This document shows positions 13,001 through 24,786 of a DNA stretch of 63,767 nucleotides, one piece after another. The notes under the pieces are model-generated. The model made no database searches and was not told where the DNA came from. It saw nothing but the letters and a program-made list of their open reading frames with translations. This DNA comes from Setaria digitata (taxonomy: Eukaryota > Nematoda > Chromadorea > Rhabditida > Setariidae). The stretch is from positions 1-63,767 of the forward strand of contig RCAB01000374.1 of NCBI GenBank assembly GCA_003640385.1, given 5' to 3'. Made by a program: the position numbers and the translations under genes. Every line of letters starts with the position of its first letter. The first letter of the stretch is position 1.

Positions 13001-14846
13001 CATATTTGCTTGCTAGCATTCTGTTTACTTTTTGTAAGTTAATTCTGCTATTAATTAATGGACAGGTTATTCCAGTCTTACTCGAAAATAATCCAAAATT
13101 TCCATTCCTTGCTGGAATCCATCGCACAGGATAACATGTGCTTTCTGTCGAATGTTAAACCGGAAGTTTTTACCGTCATAATGCGATATATTGAGCAGGC
13201 AACTATATCACTGGATGCTGTTGTTGTAAGTTTTTGTCTTCTAGGGCCATTATTTCCTTTTTTTGATTTATTTCATTTAGATCTGTTAAATTTTAAGTTG
13301 ATTCACATGTTCGTTCTTTTGCTTTTTGGACCATAAAATTATGCTTCATATAAATGCATAGAATTCTACATACAATTTTATGTAACTTTCGATGTTTTAG
13401 CATGACTTCATTCGGAATTGAGTTGAATTACTGTTCATTGTGATTGTTTGATTCAGGTGACAGCATCATGCTCAACCTTAGATCTAATATTGAATTACTT
13501 ATACCGTCGGTTAACACGTACATCTCCACCTCGAACGCATGTTGGTGCTGAAGCAGAAGGAGAAAGCTGTATACGTGCTCTTGAGGCTCAGCCATCATTG
13601 CTACCTCAAGTTAGTCTACGTCACTTTTGCTGGAACATGAAAACTTTCCACTGTCAAGGATTTTGGTAAAATAAAATTGATCGAATTAACCATTTTGAAC
13701 GAAGAGTCATTTCTGGCAAATTTGTTGTTTCCTTTAATATCAGAATCGAGTCCATTATGGATTTAATGAATTTATATTTTTAATTCTCACTATATTCATA
13801 ATATCCAGTGAAAATCAGAAGATCTTATGTATATTACTTTATTAAGCGTCGTCATAACCAGTTGTTTGAAATGAGTCAAAGAAGTCGAATTATACACAAT
13901 GCAACTCTAGTAGTGGTGCATATTGGTGATCATCTTTGTGAATTTATATATTTAAGATGTTATCAACGATCTTAAATGCTTCATTATTCGAAGATGTTAA
14001 GTGTCAGTGGTCTTTGTCGCGGCCATTACTTGGTTTAATCTTACTACAAGAAGAATGCTTTCAACAGTGGAAAATGGAATTATTGGCTAATCAACCGCAG
14101 GATAAACGTGCCGCATTTGAAGAGGTTGGAGTTCTTTCGTGTAGGAGATTTACATGAAGTGTAAATTTACTACACCTTTAGGCATTTTTAAGAAAATGCA
14201 TTATTTGTGGGAATAGAATATAGAATCAGCATAAAATAGGATTGGAATGCGGACTTATGTATTGTAAATTACGGAAGTATATTTGAACGAGGGATTTTTA
14301 AGAAAATGCATTTTCTGTGACATTTTTGTGGTCAAGTATTAAGATGATATTTATTACTTTTTTGTCAAACATATTTTGTTCTTAGGCATTATGACCATTT
14401 GTTTGTTTCCGTCTATATTTGGCATCTGTATAATTCCTGATGTTAATAAGATATCGAAGTTCAAAATGTATTTCTTATATTAAGTCATTATTTTCAACTT
14501 TTTTAAGATTCAATTCCATGTTTTAAGGCTTTCACAGCTCTAATGGATGGCGTAGAAAGAAATGTAAGCACTCGAAACAAAGATACGTTCACACAAAATA
14601 TGAATATGTTTCGAAAAACGGTAAGGTTCAGGACATACATATTTTTGTGTTTCGTTTCTCGTCGCACTAAAACACAGTTCCTGATGTGGATTGTATTCCT
14701 GGAAATTTTTATGGGAATTTTATTGAATAAATAGCAAAAATTTTTATAAAATTAACTTTTTTTTAAACGTTTATTTGTCTCTATTTTACTTTTTTTTGTA
14801 TAAGAAATCTTTAGTTTTTGGTCATAAACTTTAGTTCATCCATTGA
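4094..14846 (+). CDS. xpo7: Exportin-7 (RanBP16) homologue, complete
   Basis: Importin-beta superfamily nuclear export receptor that binds cargo with RanGTP at the nuclear pore. Exons: 4094-4111, 4387-4524, 4834-4924, 5420-5595, 5742-5807, 5865-5882, 6098-6235, 6528-6654, 6834-7042, 7279-7410, 7623-7795, 8234-8399, 8688-8818, 9078-9293, 9637-9781, 10151-10298, 10891-10958, 11154-11242, 12146-12336, 12513-12727, 13076-13225, 13457-13609, 13957-14124, 14528-14620, 14835-14846. All phases agree, giving 1076 aa; the human protein is about 1087. Family blocks are co-linear along the whole length: [141 protein letters not shown] and FTQNMNMFR. The start is a six-codon exon (MDTEIR). The last exon (FIH stop) is the least certain part; read-through of the preceding intron is possible. 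The 18-nt exon 6 rests on phase only. Confidence 0.95.
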
Positions 14847-17212
14847 AGTGGATTCAGTGCAGTTACTGAATACAACTTTTCGTATTGTTTTTAATTTTCA
14901 CGCTTACTTACCAAACGTTGTAATGGAGTTTTATTATCTTGTAAAATCTACAGTTGTAAATTTAGGTCCAGGAAATTATCAAAGGCGACGTTATATCAGC
15001 TGTGCAACCACTTCCAGTTGCTGATATGATGTCGTAGTCATTTCAAAGTTACGATTTCATCGCATTTTTACCATTCCTCGAGATGACGACTTTGGTATGC
15101 TTCAGTAGGGATAAGAAATTAAAATTATTGCTAAACTTTTTCATAATTGATTGAGGTATTGGCATTTGGTGTTTTCGCTATTCATACTTATGTTGCCTGC
15201 TGCAGAGAGCATCTCTGGTAGCATTCATGCTTTTATCATGCCCATTGGTACAGTCACATTGAGATGATTAATGTTTCGGTTTGCAAACCTAACGGTGGAA
15301 ATTCATGAAATGATTTAAAAAATCCTTCCTGTTATCTGTTTTACCAGTTGATTTGGTGGGCAATATTTAAGAATATCTTTATGTTTTATATTATTGGCAG
15401 TGAAATTATTAATCGTTGCTACTTTGAAGAACTGGGGTGTTTTGAATGCTGGTTTTAATTTGTTTTCGGGTTAAAAGTTATCCGGAAGTGGCCGTGGAAT
15501 TGGACTACTGTTTTTTGTAAGAGGAAAAAAAAACTGTATTTTATTGCTAATTTGTACGGGTTGTTTTAGATTATGCATTTTGGATTCATATGTTTTTTTT
15601 TCACTTTGTTTGTATTCTTTTTAATTGTCGATTACGATGGGTCCTTTTAGATTTCTTCTGTAACTGTTGTATAAGAAGTCGCAGTGTAATATCCAAAGTC
15701 GATTTCTTTGCCATTACCGAAGAAGGAGTGGCATATTTATCGTACTCTTCCAAGATGCATGTGCAAGTGTTACAACTTATGAGTTTTATTGTTAAGATAT
15801 GTTAAACCCATAATCAAAAAATTCCCTCGAAGCCTACCGCTATTTATTGTAGTGTTTCATTTATAAGCGCTACTTAACTTTGTACAGAACAAAATTTGCT
15901 ATTTCCTGTTTTCCGTATTTGTTCAGGAAATAGACTCAGTTAACAACATTAATTTTATTTACTGACTTTCTTGATTACTCCAAATCTAGGCAGAGGCGTG
16001 CAAGCTGAGAAATATGTTGATATATTTTTTTTAGATTCCATTTTGTTCTTTGTTCACTTGTACTTTCTTTGAGAATCCGCTTTAGGCGGTGATCTATTAG
16101 CTTTACTGGCTCCATTCAGTTATGTCCATCTCTTTATCCTGTATATAAGTGCTCAAAGTTTTCTCGAAATTTTAAATTTCATATCACGGTGGTTGTGGGA
16201 ATGGCATTATTCGCTTCCAAGTGGATACATTTTTTTTCGCTCCAAATTTTTCTGAGAATTTTTTCATCATGTAACAAGTAGGAAGAAGCATCATAACCAT
16301 CGTTAACGCATTGGAAAGGTACGTTCACGTGATTTACGTTGATGTAAATGGATTATGGATAGAGATGTGTTGGTGCTTGAGTAATTTGTGTTACAGGATG
16401 GCGAAATAAGAATGGTAATAATGCGAGTTAGTGCGGAAAAACATACTGTGAATAGAATAGCGCAGAATGTCTAGTATGCATGAAGTACCACCATTGTATT
16501 ACTCTTTGGTGCATTTATCGTCTATTATTTGCTATCAGAGAATTGCGTATGTAAGAGGTGGCCATGTGAATGCATTAACATTTTTCAATTTTGTAATTTT
16601 AAAATGCTACTAATCAAAAATTTGTTTTTGTTCTTCCATTCCTTACTGCTTAAGTTCTGTAAAACTGGCTTTATTTCAGTCATTTTTTTTTTTTTTTTCC
16701 ATAACTCATTTCATTAATGTTTGTTTATTGTAGTATTAAAATATTTTAAGTGTATGACAGGCATTCTGAATTTATCGTTGACAGTGAGTTTTAGCAATGT
16801 ATACCAATCCGGAAACAAGACGCACAATCGAACTCACTGTCTCAATGATGTCCTTTCCTTTCGGCGGCATTTGACATCTTTCTCGAAGCATCAGAGAGTG
16901 AGTTGTCGCTCCAAAAAGTCATAACTTCATCGTTTCAGAGAGAGACTGCTCACTCTAACAGTTATCATAAACGAGATCAGCTGGATTCATCCTATTTCCC
17001 CATATTCTCTAATAGATGGCCTTGACATTACACTCACGTGTACACATACACGTCTTCCTCACTCACTTTTCGTCCAACATTTTTCGCAGAATGTAATATA
17101 CTTACGTAGAGAACTGCGCGTACTTCGTATACGTGTCCATACGTGTCCTATACTCATTTCTATGTATTTTCTGCACACACAACAACAGTAGCAATGTAAG
17201 CAGCAACTGAGA

Positions 17213-17216
<4 letters not shown>

Positions 17217-17250
<34 letters not shown>
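17217..17250 (+). repeat. (GA)n microsatellite
   Basis: About 15 uninterrupted GA units follow GTGAGGGA. It is simple sequence with no coding support; Leu/Ser-rich frames across it on the minus strand come from the repeat itself. Confidence 0.95.
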
Positions 17251-17252
<2 letters not shown>

Positions 17253-17484
17253 AGGAAGGAAGGGAAAAATTGTTGTCGAAGCAGTAAGTTGTTGTTTAAT
17301 TGTTGAAATCTGTCGATAGTGCTATTTCGTTTCACATTCAGATTTCGCAGTCAAATCTGCTCACGTACGTCATTTGGAACACTTGAGCCTCTCAAAGTAA
17401 GCATATATGTGAAGGAGATTTCTGTCTACTATATATATTATTCAATTTAATTCATTTAGTTTTAGTCTTTTGGAAAAAAAAAGA

Positions 17485-17857
17485 GAGTAAATGAGTTCCA
17501 ATGAAATTACCTTCCCCCCTCCCCCCCTCTCTCCCCTTCTCCCTGTAATCAATCTTCTTTCTACCGATATTCTTGTTATCGGAATTGTTTTTATGGAATA
17601 GGTATTGTTTGTTTTTCAGACAATTCCACTTTAGTGATAAAAAAAAAAAAAAAGTAAATTTCCGTCTTGTTANAGAGTAAATGAGTTCCAATGAAATTAC
17701 CTTCCCCCCCCTCTCTCCCCTTCTCCCTGTAATCAATCTTCTTTCTACCGATATTCTTGTTATCGGAATTGTTTTTATGGAATAGGTATTGTTTGTTTTT
17801 CAGACAATTCCACTTTAGTGATAAAAAAAAAAAAAAAGTAAATTTCCGTCTTGTTAA
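17485..17857 (+). repeat. Direct duplication of about 185 bp around N 17673 (probable assembly join)
   Basis: The sequence starting GAGTAAATGAGTTCC is present on both sides of a single N at 17673. The copies run to near identity through CGTCTTGTTA and differ mainly in the length of a C-rich tract and a poly-A run. This looks like two overlapping contig ends, perhaps alleles, joined by one N. Confidence 0.8.
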
Positions 17858-19449
17858 ATCGATAAGCAATGAAATGATTCGACAACTGGTTTATATTTGA
17901 AAAAAAAAAGTTAGAAAAAATAAATAAATAAATAAAAATAAAAGGAAAAAGTTCATTTGTGCATCCTGTTGTTGTGTTATGTCGTATCATGTCGTAATGT
18001 GTGATAGAGAGAAAAGTACAAGCAGTTCAAGAATATCTGTCTCGGATCAATCATTCTAAATCTTAACCATAGAATTATATCAGTCTACTAGATTATAAGA
18101 GGCAGCAATTAAAAGTATTAATTATCTGCTAATCAATCCTCTTTATCAGTTTAATTTTTGCAATTTTTCTTTGCTTCCCTCTGCTTCAAAGTTATTGTTG
18201 ATTTGTATTATTTTGAATATTTATTGATGTATGTTTTCTGCTTCAGTGATAGGATTGCTTTTCTTTTTTTTTTATCACTTATCACTGCTAAAATTATCAA
18301 TTGTTAAAATGAAGGGTGAGAAATGAGATATCTATGTTTCACAAGCGGATTCGTTTTTGAGCTATTAGGAAAAGCAACTGATACGATAGACGGACGAGCA
18401 GTTATTTCCCTTCTACAGAATTAACTTCGCCATTTGCTATTATTTCTTTTCCACTGTTTATTTCATTATTTGCGAGTAAAATAAATGTCTCATGGAGAAA
18501 ATTAAGTAGAAATATTTGCGTGATTTATTTACTTGTCTATCGATTTGTCCTTTTGATTGTCCAGTACTGGTCATTTCAGAGTATTATTATTTATTTATTA
18601 AATCCATTATCAAGTTGAATATAAAATCCTAATGTTAGTGACATTTTTTATTGATAATTGATCTGAATTACTATTTAATTTTCTTATGATTAAGGCAAGA
18701 ACATTGCAAATGCTAACAAACGAAACACAAAATTCATTTCGAATAATTTTAACTCATTATTATTGTTATTGATGTGCGGTTTATCGTCAGTAATTTTATC
18801 AGCACAATTTATCACTTTATCTGCGCAATTTTATTTGGTAATTTATATTATTAATATAGGGCCAACTAATTAATATTTTACGTGGATTTAATAATAAATA
18901 GGATAATTTCGTTTATTTTAGTGATTATTTTTTCCTCCAAGTTCTGTTAAAAAAAAATCAATGGAAAATGAAGATTTGAGGCTAAAATTTTTTTCGATTA
19001 TTTTTTCTGCACAAATTCAACTGAGGATCCTCCGGAAAATTTCTCCACAATATTTTTTTTTTTTTTTTTTTAAATTTTTGACACTAATTGCATCTTTATT
19101 ACGTACTTTGGTTAATTTAAAATATTAAATCATGTCTGATTATTGATTGAACTCTTTCTGAAGCTTAAAATATACTATCAATAAGAGGTATACAGAGGTA
19201 AGAAGTGAGCATTGTTCGAAAGAATGAGATTGTATAATTTTCATCCATTACTGCGTACAGTCATATTTCTGGATATTGGTCACGTTCGAGATAGGTAAAG
19301 TGAAGAATTTTTTTGCTTTATCGTATCAATGATTTTGTATTATTCTTCTATTCATTTTAAATAATTCACTTTTTCAATTAATTAATTAAATGAGTCTAGA
19401 GAAAGTCGTTTCTCTTTACCAAAACATTATTCTCCTTTTGCTGCTAGCT

Positions 19450-19456
19450 TTCAGTG
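19450..19456 (+). promoter_or_regulatory. Probable trans-splice acceptor just before the ATG
   Basis: TTTCAG ends at 19454 and the ATG begins at 19457, leaving only two bases of leader (TG). In nematodes a 3' splice site directly before the start codon is typical of spliced-leader addition. The alternative is cis-splicing of a 5' UTR exon. No spliced-leader RNA gene was seen in the window. Confidence 0.45.
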
Positions 19457-21509
19457 ATGGGCTCATCATCAATTGGGTTATTGCGGCTTATTTCATTATT
19501 TCTAATTCTCTTCAAATGTAATTGTTTGGAATGGGATGCATCAAATATTCCGAATCCAACAGCTGGTGATTACAAACGATGTCATATGCGAACAACATCG
19601 AATTTATGTGATCCAGATGAAGTATTGACTGACTCACAACGATATCGATTGAATCATGAGTTGCATCAGTTAGAAGCTCGAACTCGACAGGTCTTTTTAA
19701 AACATGAAATTTTTTTTTTATTTTTTTTTATTTTGCATTTTTCAGGAAATCTTTACAGGCTGAGGTAATCTACATTTGTTAAAGATGGCAGAAGTAATAC
19801 TTTTTCAGATGCATTTCATATTAGCTATGCCAATTTCTAGGATCATGCGCCTGATTTTTGTCAGAAAAAAGGAATTACAGCAGCGATGGCTATTGTCAAG
19901 CATATTCGGGGAAATTCTGAGGAGGTAAGTTAATTCGTCCTCTGTATTTAAATTGAATAAACAGTAGTCATAGAAAGATTCTGTTTTTCTTTTTACATAT
20001 TATCCATACCATTGCTCTTCCTTTTTGCTTCTAGATAAATATAGTTACTCCTATTTTACTGCTTTTCCCTAGAAATGCTAAAACATATGAGTTTTCTTGG
20101 TCATATTATCAAAAAATTTAACGGTTTTTTATTGAAGAAGTGATTATTATGCACAAAATCTGCCAGAGGTGGAAAATCAAATGAGAAAATTTGAAGGCTG
20201 TCAAAGAAATGGCTAATCAGATTCTTCGAAAGTGGTCATTAGACAACCAGTGTCAGAAATCAGTAGTTTTTGTAGTTGCAACCGAAGATCGCCGGTTTTG
20301 GGTAGCGCGTGATCCGCGAGTCCCTGTATATGCGCAGGAATTCACCCAAATATTCTCTGCTCAAGTAAGTTGTAATTTGGAATTGATAACTATTTGACTG
20401 ACAAATAGATGGAGCTCATTATTAAGTACGCTATGCTTCAAGGGTTGTTTTGTCATTAGGTAGTAAGTTATTGGACTTCACTTCTGAGCTACTCACCCCT
20501 CAACAAGTCAAGCATTGAGAGGACGTATAATAAAGGCCTTTTGATTACAAACGTTTGAAATCACTAGTGTCACATTTTTTAATTGCGAATGGAATAAAAA
20601 AGAAAATTCCAGTACGTTGTGGTACTCTCTCGTGAATTTGGATATAGCATTTAAAAAAGATTAAGGCATATTTTTTGTAATGAAAATTGGGACACTACTT
20701 TTTTATATGTCGACGTCTAAAAAGAAGCATTCGTAGCGAATCAACTGTTAACGAAAGATTTCTAGTGAAATCGGTTCCTTAACGGCAATATTAATGGGAT
20801 GGATGTTGTTGTTAAATGATCAAGAATGTTGCAGAAGCAGCTTTTTCAACAAGCAAACTATCCGCAAGCTTTGGGTAATATTATACAACAAACCTGGGAA
20901 AAAGCCATATCGAAACAAGGAGGTGCCGAGGTGTCGGGTGGTGGTAGTACCGATGATACGGGTGAATTCGATCCATTTGTACGTCCGACGCCACGTAAAC
21001 CGGATGACGACAAAAAACGTGGTCTTCTACCACTTGTACCGTTTTGGTTTTGGATCGTATTTGTGCTTATCATTGTACCTGTGCTTTGTTGTTGCTGTTG
21101 CTGTCTATTCTACTGTTGTTGTTGCCGAAAGGGCCATGGTACCAGCAGTAGTCCACGAAGACAAGGGCATTCGGATATTGAAGGCGATGGTAGAGGACTG
21201 ATAGGTGAAGGTGGTGATGGTGGTCGTGCTGGTAGGTTTACAGGTGGAAGAGGTGGAGGTTTCAATAATTTGCTGGGAGGTCTTGGAGGTATTGGTCTGG
21301 GTCACTTAGCTGGTCAGCTTTTACGTGGCGGTGATAAGCGTCGTAATGTTCCTTCTGCTCCAGGTTATCACGATGGTAATGCTTATCCCGCAGCACGATT
21401 TCAGCCTGGTGGAGGTCGAGGAGGTAGTAGCCATGGTACCACTACAGGTGGCAAGGGACTTTATCCCACAGTTGCTGTACGAGATGAAGGTGGTGGAGGT
21501 GGGTGGTAA
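19457..21509 (+). CDS. MOLO-1-type TPM-domain membrane protein with Cys cluster and Gly-rich tail
   Basis: Exons 19457-19690, 19841-19924, 20197-20364 and 20835-21509, all phase 0, encode 386 aa. Residues 1-24 or so form a signal peptide (hydrophobic, ending CNC-LEW). The TPM fold follows, with CHMRTTSNLCDPDEVL, DFCQKKGITAAMAIVKHI, QCQKSVVFVVATEDRRFWVA and a helical end (NIIQQTWEKAI). An acidic, Pro-containing linker leads to one membrane segment at about 225-246. Next come six Cys (247-252), LFY, four more Cys (256-259), and a long Gly-rich cytoplasmic tail ending EGGGGGW. C. elegans MOLO-1 is an auxiliary subunit that modulates levamisole-sensitive acetylcholine receptors; a similar receptor-modulator role here is inferred from family only. 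The exon 3 acceptor (TTGAAG) is weak but gives the family's spacing. The ATG at 19457 was chosen because it opens the signal peptide. Confidence 0.85.
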
Positions 21510-24500
21510 TTGGTGAGGTGAATGATCGTCAGAAGAAACTGCTTCTGGAATTCAACGGTCTAAATTCTCCACTTCTGGCAGCCTAAAAGCTATAGCTGCT
21601 GTAATCGAATTACATGAAAGTAAATACCAACAAGAGTCAATTAGCTATACCGAGGTGACACGTTTCCCTTGGTGATGAGAAAATTACTGGAATGAATAGG
21701 CCTGATAGCCGACTTAAGAGGCTCGCCAGAGAAAATTTAATGGAGTGGTTTATTAGCCTCTTTTCAGGAATTAAATGATTTGATATGTGTGGAATACCGA
21801 GGTCACTGATAGGTAAATATAAATTAGTCTATTAAGAGTCTCAAGTCTATTAAGGATTAGTCTTTGGAAGATGAAAAATGAAACTGATCATTCATTAGTT
21901 TCCTAAGTTCAACTCTAACCAGTTCGTGTGAAATTCTTCCGTATCTTCTTCATATATACAAGAAGAGTAGCTGTACTGTGAGAAGAGATATTACTATCGC
22001 TTTTGATTTCATTTTCATTTATTTTTGTGTACATATGTGCAGCTTTTCATAGTTTCTATTTATTTGTTACCTGTATTGTGATACACCTGTCTTGATAAAC
22101 AGAAGTGGAAATTGGAAGTTCTTTTTTTTTCCACATGGCTATTTTCTATTTTTTTCTAAACAAAAATTAGATTTCTCCTAAAAGGCTTGCTCTTTTCACT
22201 TATCCATTGTATTTTTTATTCACCTGTTCATATCGTCCAGAGTTGATACATTTGAAAAACAGCTGTGGTCTGTGGAGGTAACTAACAACTGTATTCAATC
22301 ACAATATCGGAACTATATGATATCGAGATTTTTACATACATTTACACGGTTACTGTAGAAGTAGTAGCATTTTAGCTTTTTCCTTCCATTTCTGATCCTC
22401 GAATATCAAAAAATAGCGCTGACATTTTGTAATCGTTATTTTATATGCTTGCAGTATACCTCTTGTTATGAAGTATTCTGTAAATTCTACGTTCTTCTTT
22501 GGTGAAGTAAACATAAACATAAACAACTGATTCTACTACTTATGAAAGTTTAAAAAGGGAGAAAATAGCTATGTGGTGCAGAATTGCAGATGAAGAAAGT
22601 GGGAAGATACGAGCCACACAACGCCCTTCTTATCTCTTAGATTCACTGAGTGCAAGGATTTCTTGAGAGATTTCGGGAATATGGTGAAGCATGAGCTAGC
22701 TAACTACCTGAGGGGAGGAGGGAGGGAGGTACTGGACAGAGAAAATTTTGCACAAAATGGGCTTAGACTTAGGCTCAGAGTATTTTAGCTTTCTAGATCC
22801 TGTCTTCTTATCCAACCAACTTCTGTTATTTCGAATTTAATTTAGTTTGAAGGAATTTCCCTACTAACTGCAGAGAAGGAAGGGAAAATCTCTTTTTTAA
22901 TGTGAAGAAAAGGCTGGATAAAATGAAAGTTCTTTTTGTTTTCATCCTTTTCTTCCAGTAGTTAGTCAAAAAGCCATACCATTAATCATCCATTCATTCA
23001 TCATTGAGAAGAGGAGAATTCTTGCAGTGAAGTGGAAGGTACCATTAGAGATTTTTTTTTTTTTCTCATAATAATAAAAGAAGCACAACATAGATACTGC
23101 AAGATGCCGTCTTAATTGATGAGTTTCTCTTACCATTCCCGAGAGTTTCATTTACGAGAACCCCTTGTACTGTCAGGATAATTGTTGTCAGTAATTAATT
23201 TATTAACATGTTAAGGAATTTGACAAAACAAACAAAGAAGGAGCAGGAAAATAGCGAGTGAAAATTTAGGAAATTTCAGTCTCGCGTTTTGCACTCTCCC
23301 AGTACAATCCCCCGTCTGAGTGGAAAACATCATTCTCTTATTCATATTTTCGGTGTAACTCCTGTTACACTTTTCAGAATGAATTATCAAAACCTTAAAA
23401 AATCGAGAATGAGAAGAAACAGCGTACGGCAAATGTAATGAATTCCTTAACACCTATAAACAATAAGCAAAACGACATCGAACAATGCAATTTGATATAA
23501 ATATGAAAAAAAAAAAAAAAAAAAACAGAACGAACTTCGCGAGCTATGAGATCAAAATAACATAAAAAGAGATCCTACTTCACATTGAACAACACTGTGC
23601 TATTAATGCACTCTAAAGAAAATGTAACAATATCACCAGCAAAACGCAAATTCCTCTCATCCTACTTCCCCCTCCCTACTCGCATAAGATTTTTTTTAAA
23701 CTCTAAAGAAAAGGAAGATGATAATGAAATAAAATAACCTTCAGAAGAAAGAGAATCCACTTGATCAAGTGCAACATCAAAAAATTATGGATTCTGCGAC
23801 ATTCTCCAAAGTCGTCATTTATGTAACTCAAAGAGGATTACGCTTTCAGAAATATGAATTGGAAACGAAGAACTTCCTAATTCCGTCATTTAATCGAATT
23901 AAGGCGTAAATACACAGAATAAAATAATGTAAACACACTATATGTCGTCTATTTATGATTATAAATCTTACGTTCTAGCTACTACCACATTTATCACCGC
24001 AAGGCTTTGTTCATTTATCAGTACAACAGTCATTCACCACTTGTTACAATATATGGGATAATGCTGATTATGAGCCAAAAATGAAGGAAGGTTGGGTACG
24101 AAGACTGAGTTACTTTTATGGACAAATAATAAGCCTTTGTTTTCGGTACTACGAAGAAGGTAAAATCTCGTGATAGAAGTTTGATTCTTTTGGCCAAATT
24201 AAAATTTTAGAAAAAGTTCTACTTCGGATAAGAATTAGTAATAGGGTACTACAAAAGGTTATCAGCAAAATAGCGGCAGTAACAATGATGCTTTTAACTT
24301 TCTTTATGAAAAGAATTTGACATCTTAGGCAAATCGCTTTTAACAGGGTTGTCGAAAAAGAAAATTTGGCTTTTATTGCTTTCCAATTGTTCCCTCGCCA
24401 AAAGGAGAAAAAAAGAAACTTTTTTTTTTTTTAATAACGCCATTCATTACTTCATATTCTCTCATCAAATTAAGTTATTTTAAATGAATTAACAAAAGTT

Positions 24501-24786
24501 TTTTTTTATATGACAGTTACTTCATGTTACTACTCTTTGACAACTTTAGCCTAAATCAGTGTCTTCAATTTTTATCTACTTTTTAAGAAAATACACACTT
24601 CTCACTTTTTCACAATACTGTGCCGTAGCATCAGTAACCTGTTTCCGTGCATTCAGCTGATAATTCTAATAAATTGTTTCATATATACATGCAACTGTCA
24701 TATAAAAGACTTAAAAGATGACATCACGATCGAAACTAACTTAGAAATAAAGAAGATGAAAGCGCATAAAAAAACACATCCTGGGG
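21510..24786. other. Tail-to-tail intergenic region
   Basis: The MOLO-1-type gene (+) and the EGL-10-type gene (-) converge here, so both 3' UTRs lie inside. I see AT-rich sequence with poly-A/T runs (for example 23505-23524 and 24420-24432) and only short, unconvincing open frames. No gene was recognised. Confidence 0.5.

Larger units (their letters stand above)
14847..19456. other. Intergenic region between exportin-7 and the first MOLO-1-type gene
   Basis: This 4.6 kb region presumably holds the exportin-7 3' UTR and the MOLO-1-type promoter. It contains a GA microsatellite (17217-17250), an assembly-type duplication around N 17673, and ACGTG-rich DNA at 17030-17160. Two stretches look coding-like but could not be built into a gene: 15651-15803 (+) and 16796-16900 (either strand). 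No other supported features were seen. Confidence 0.45.

Noticed and set aside
17452..17990. Several 70-94-codon minus-strand frames
   Set aside because: They arise from the duplicated block around N 17673, repeat the same peptide and contain homopolymer-encoded Phe/Lys runs.
20794..21201. Overlapping plus-strand 135-codon frame and minus-strand frames at 20858-21305
   Set aside because: They are shadows of the last exon of the first MOLO-1-type gene, which has the family match.
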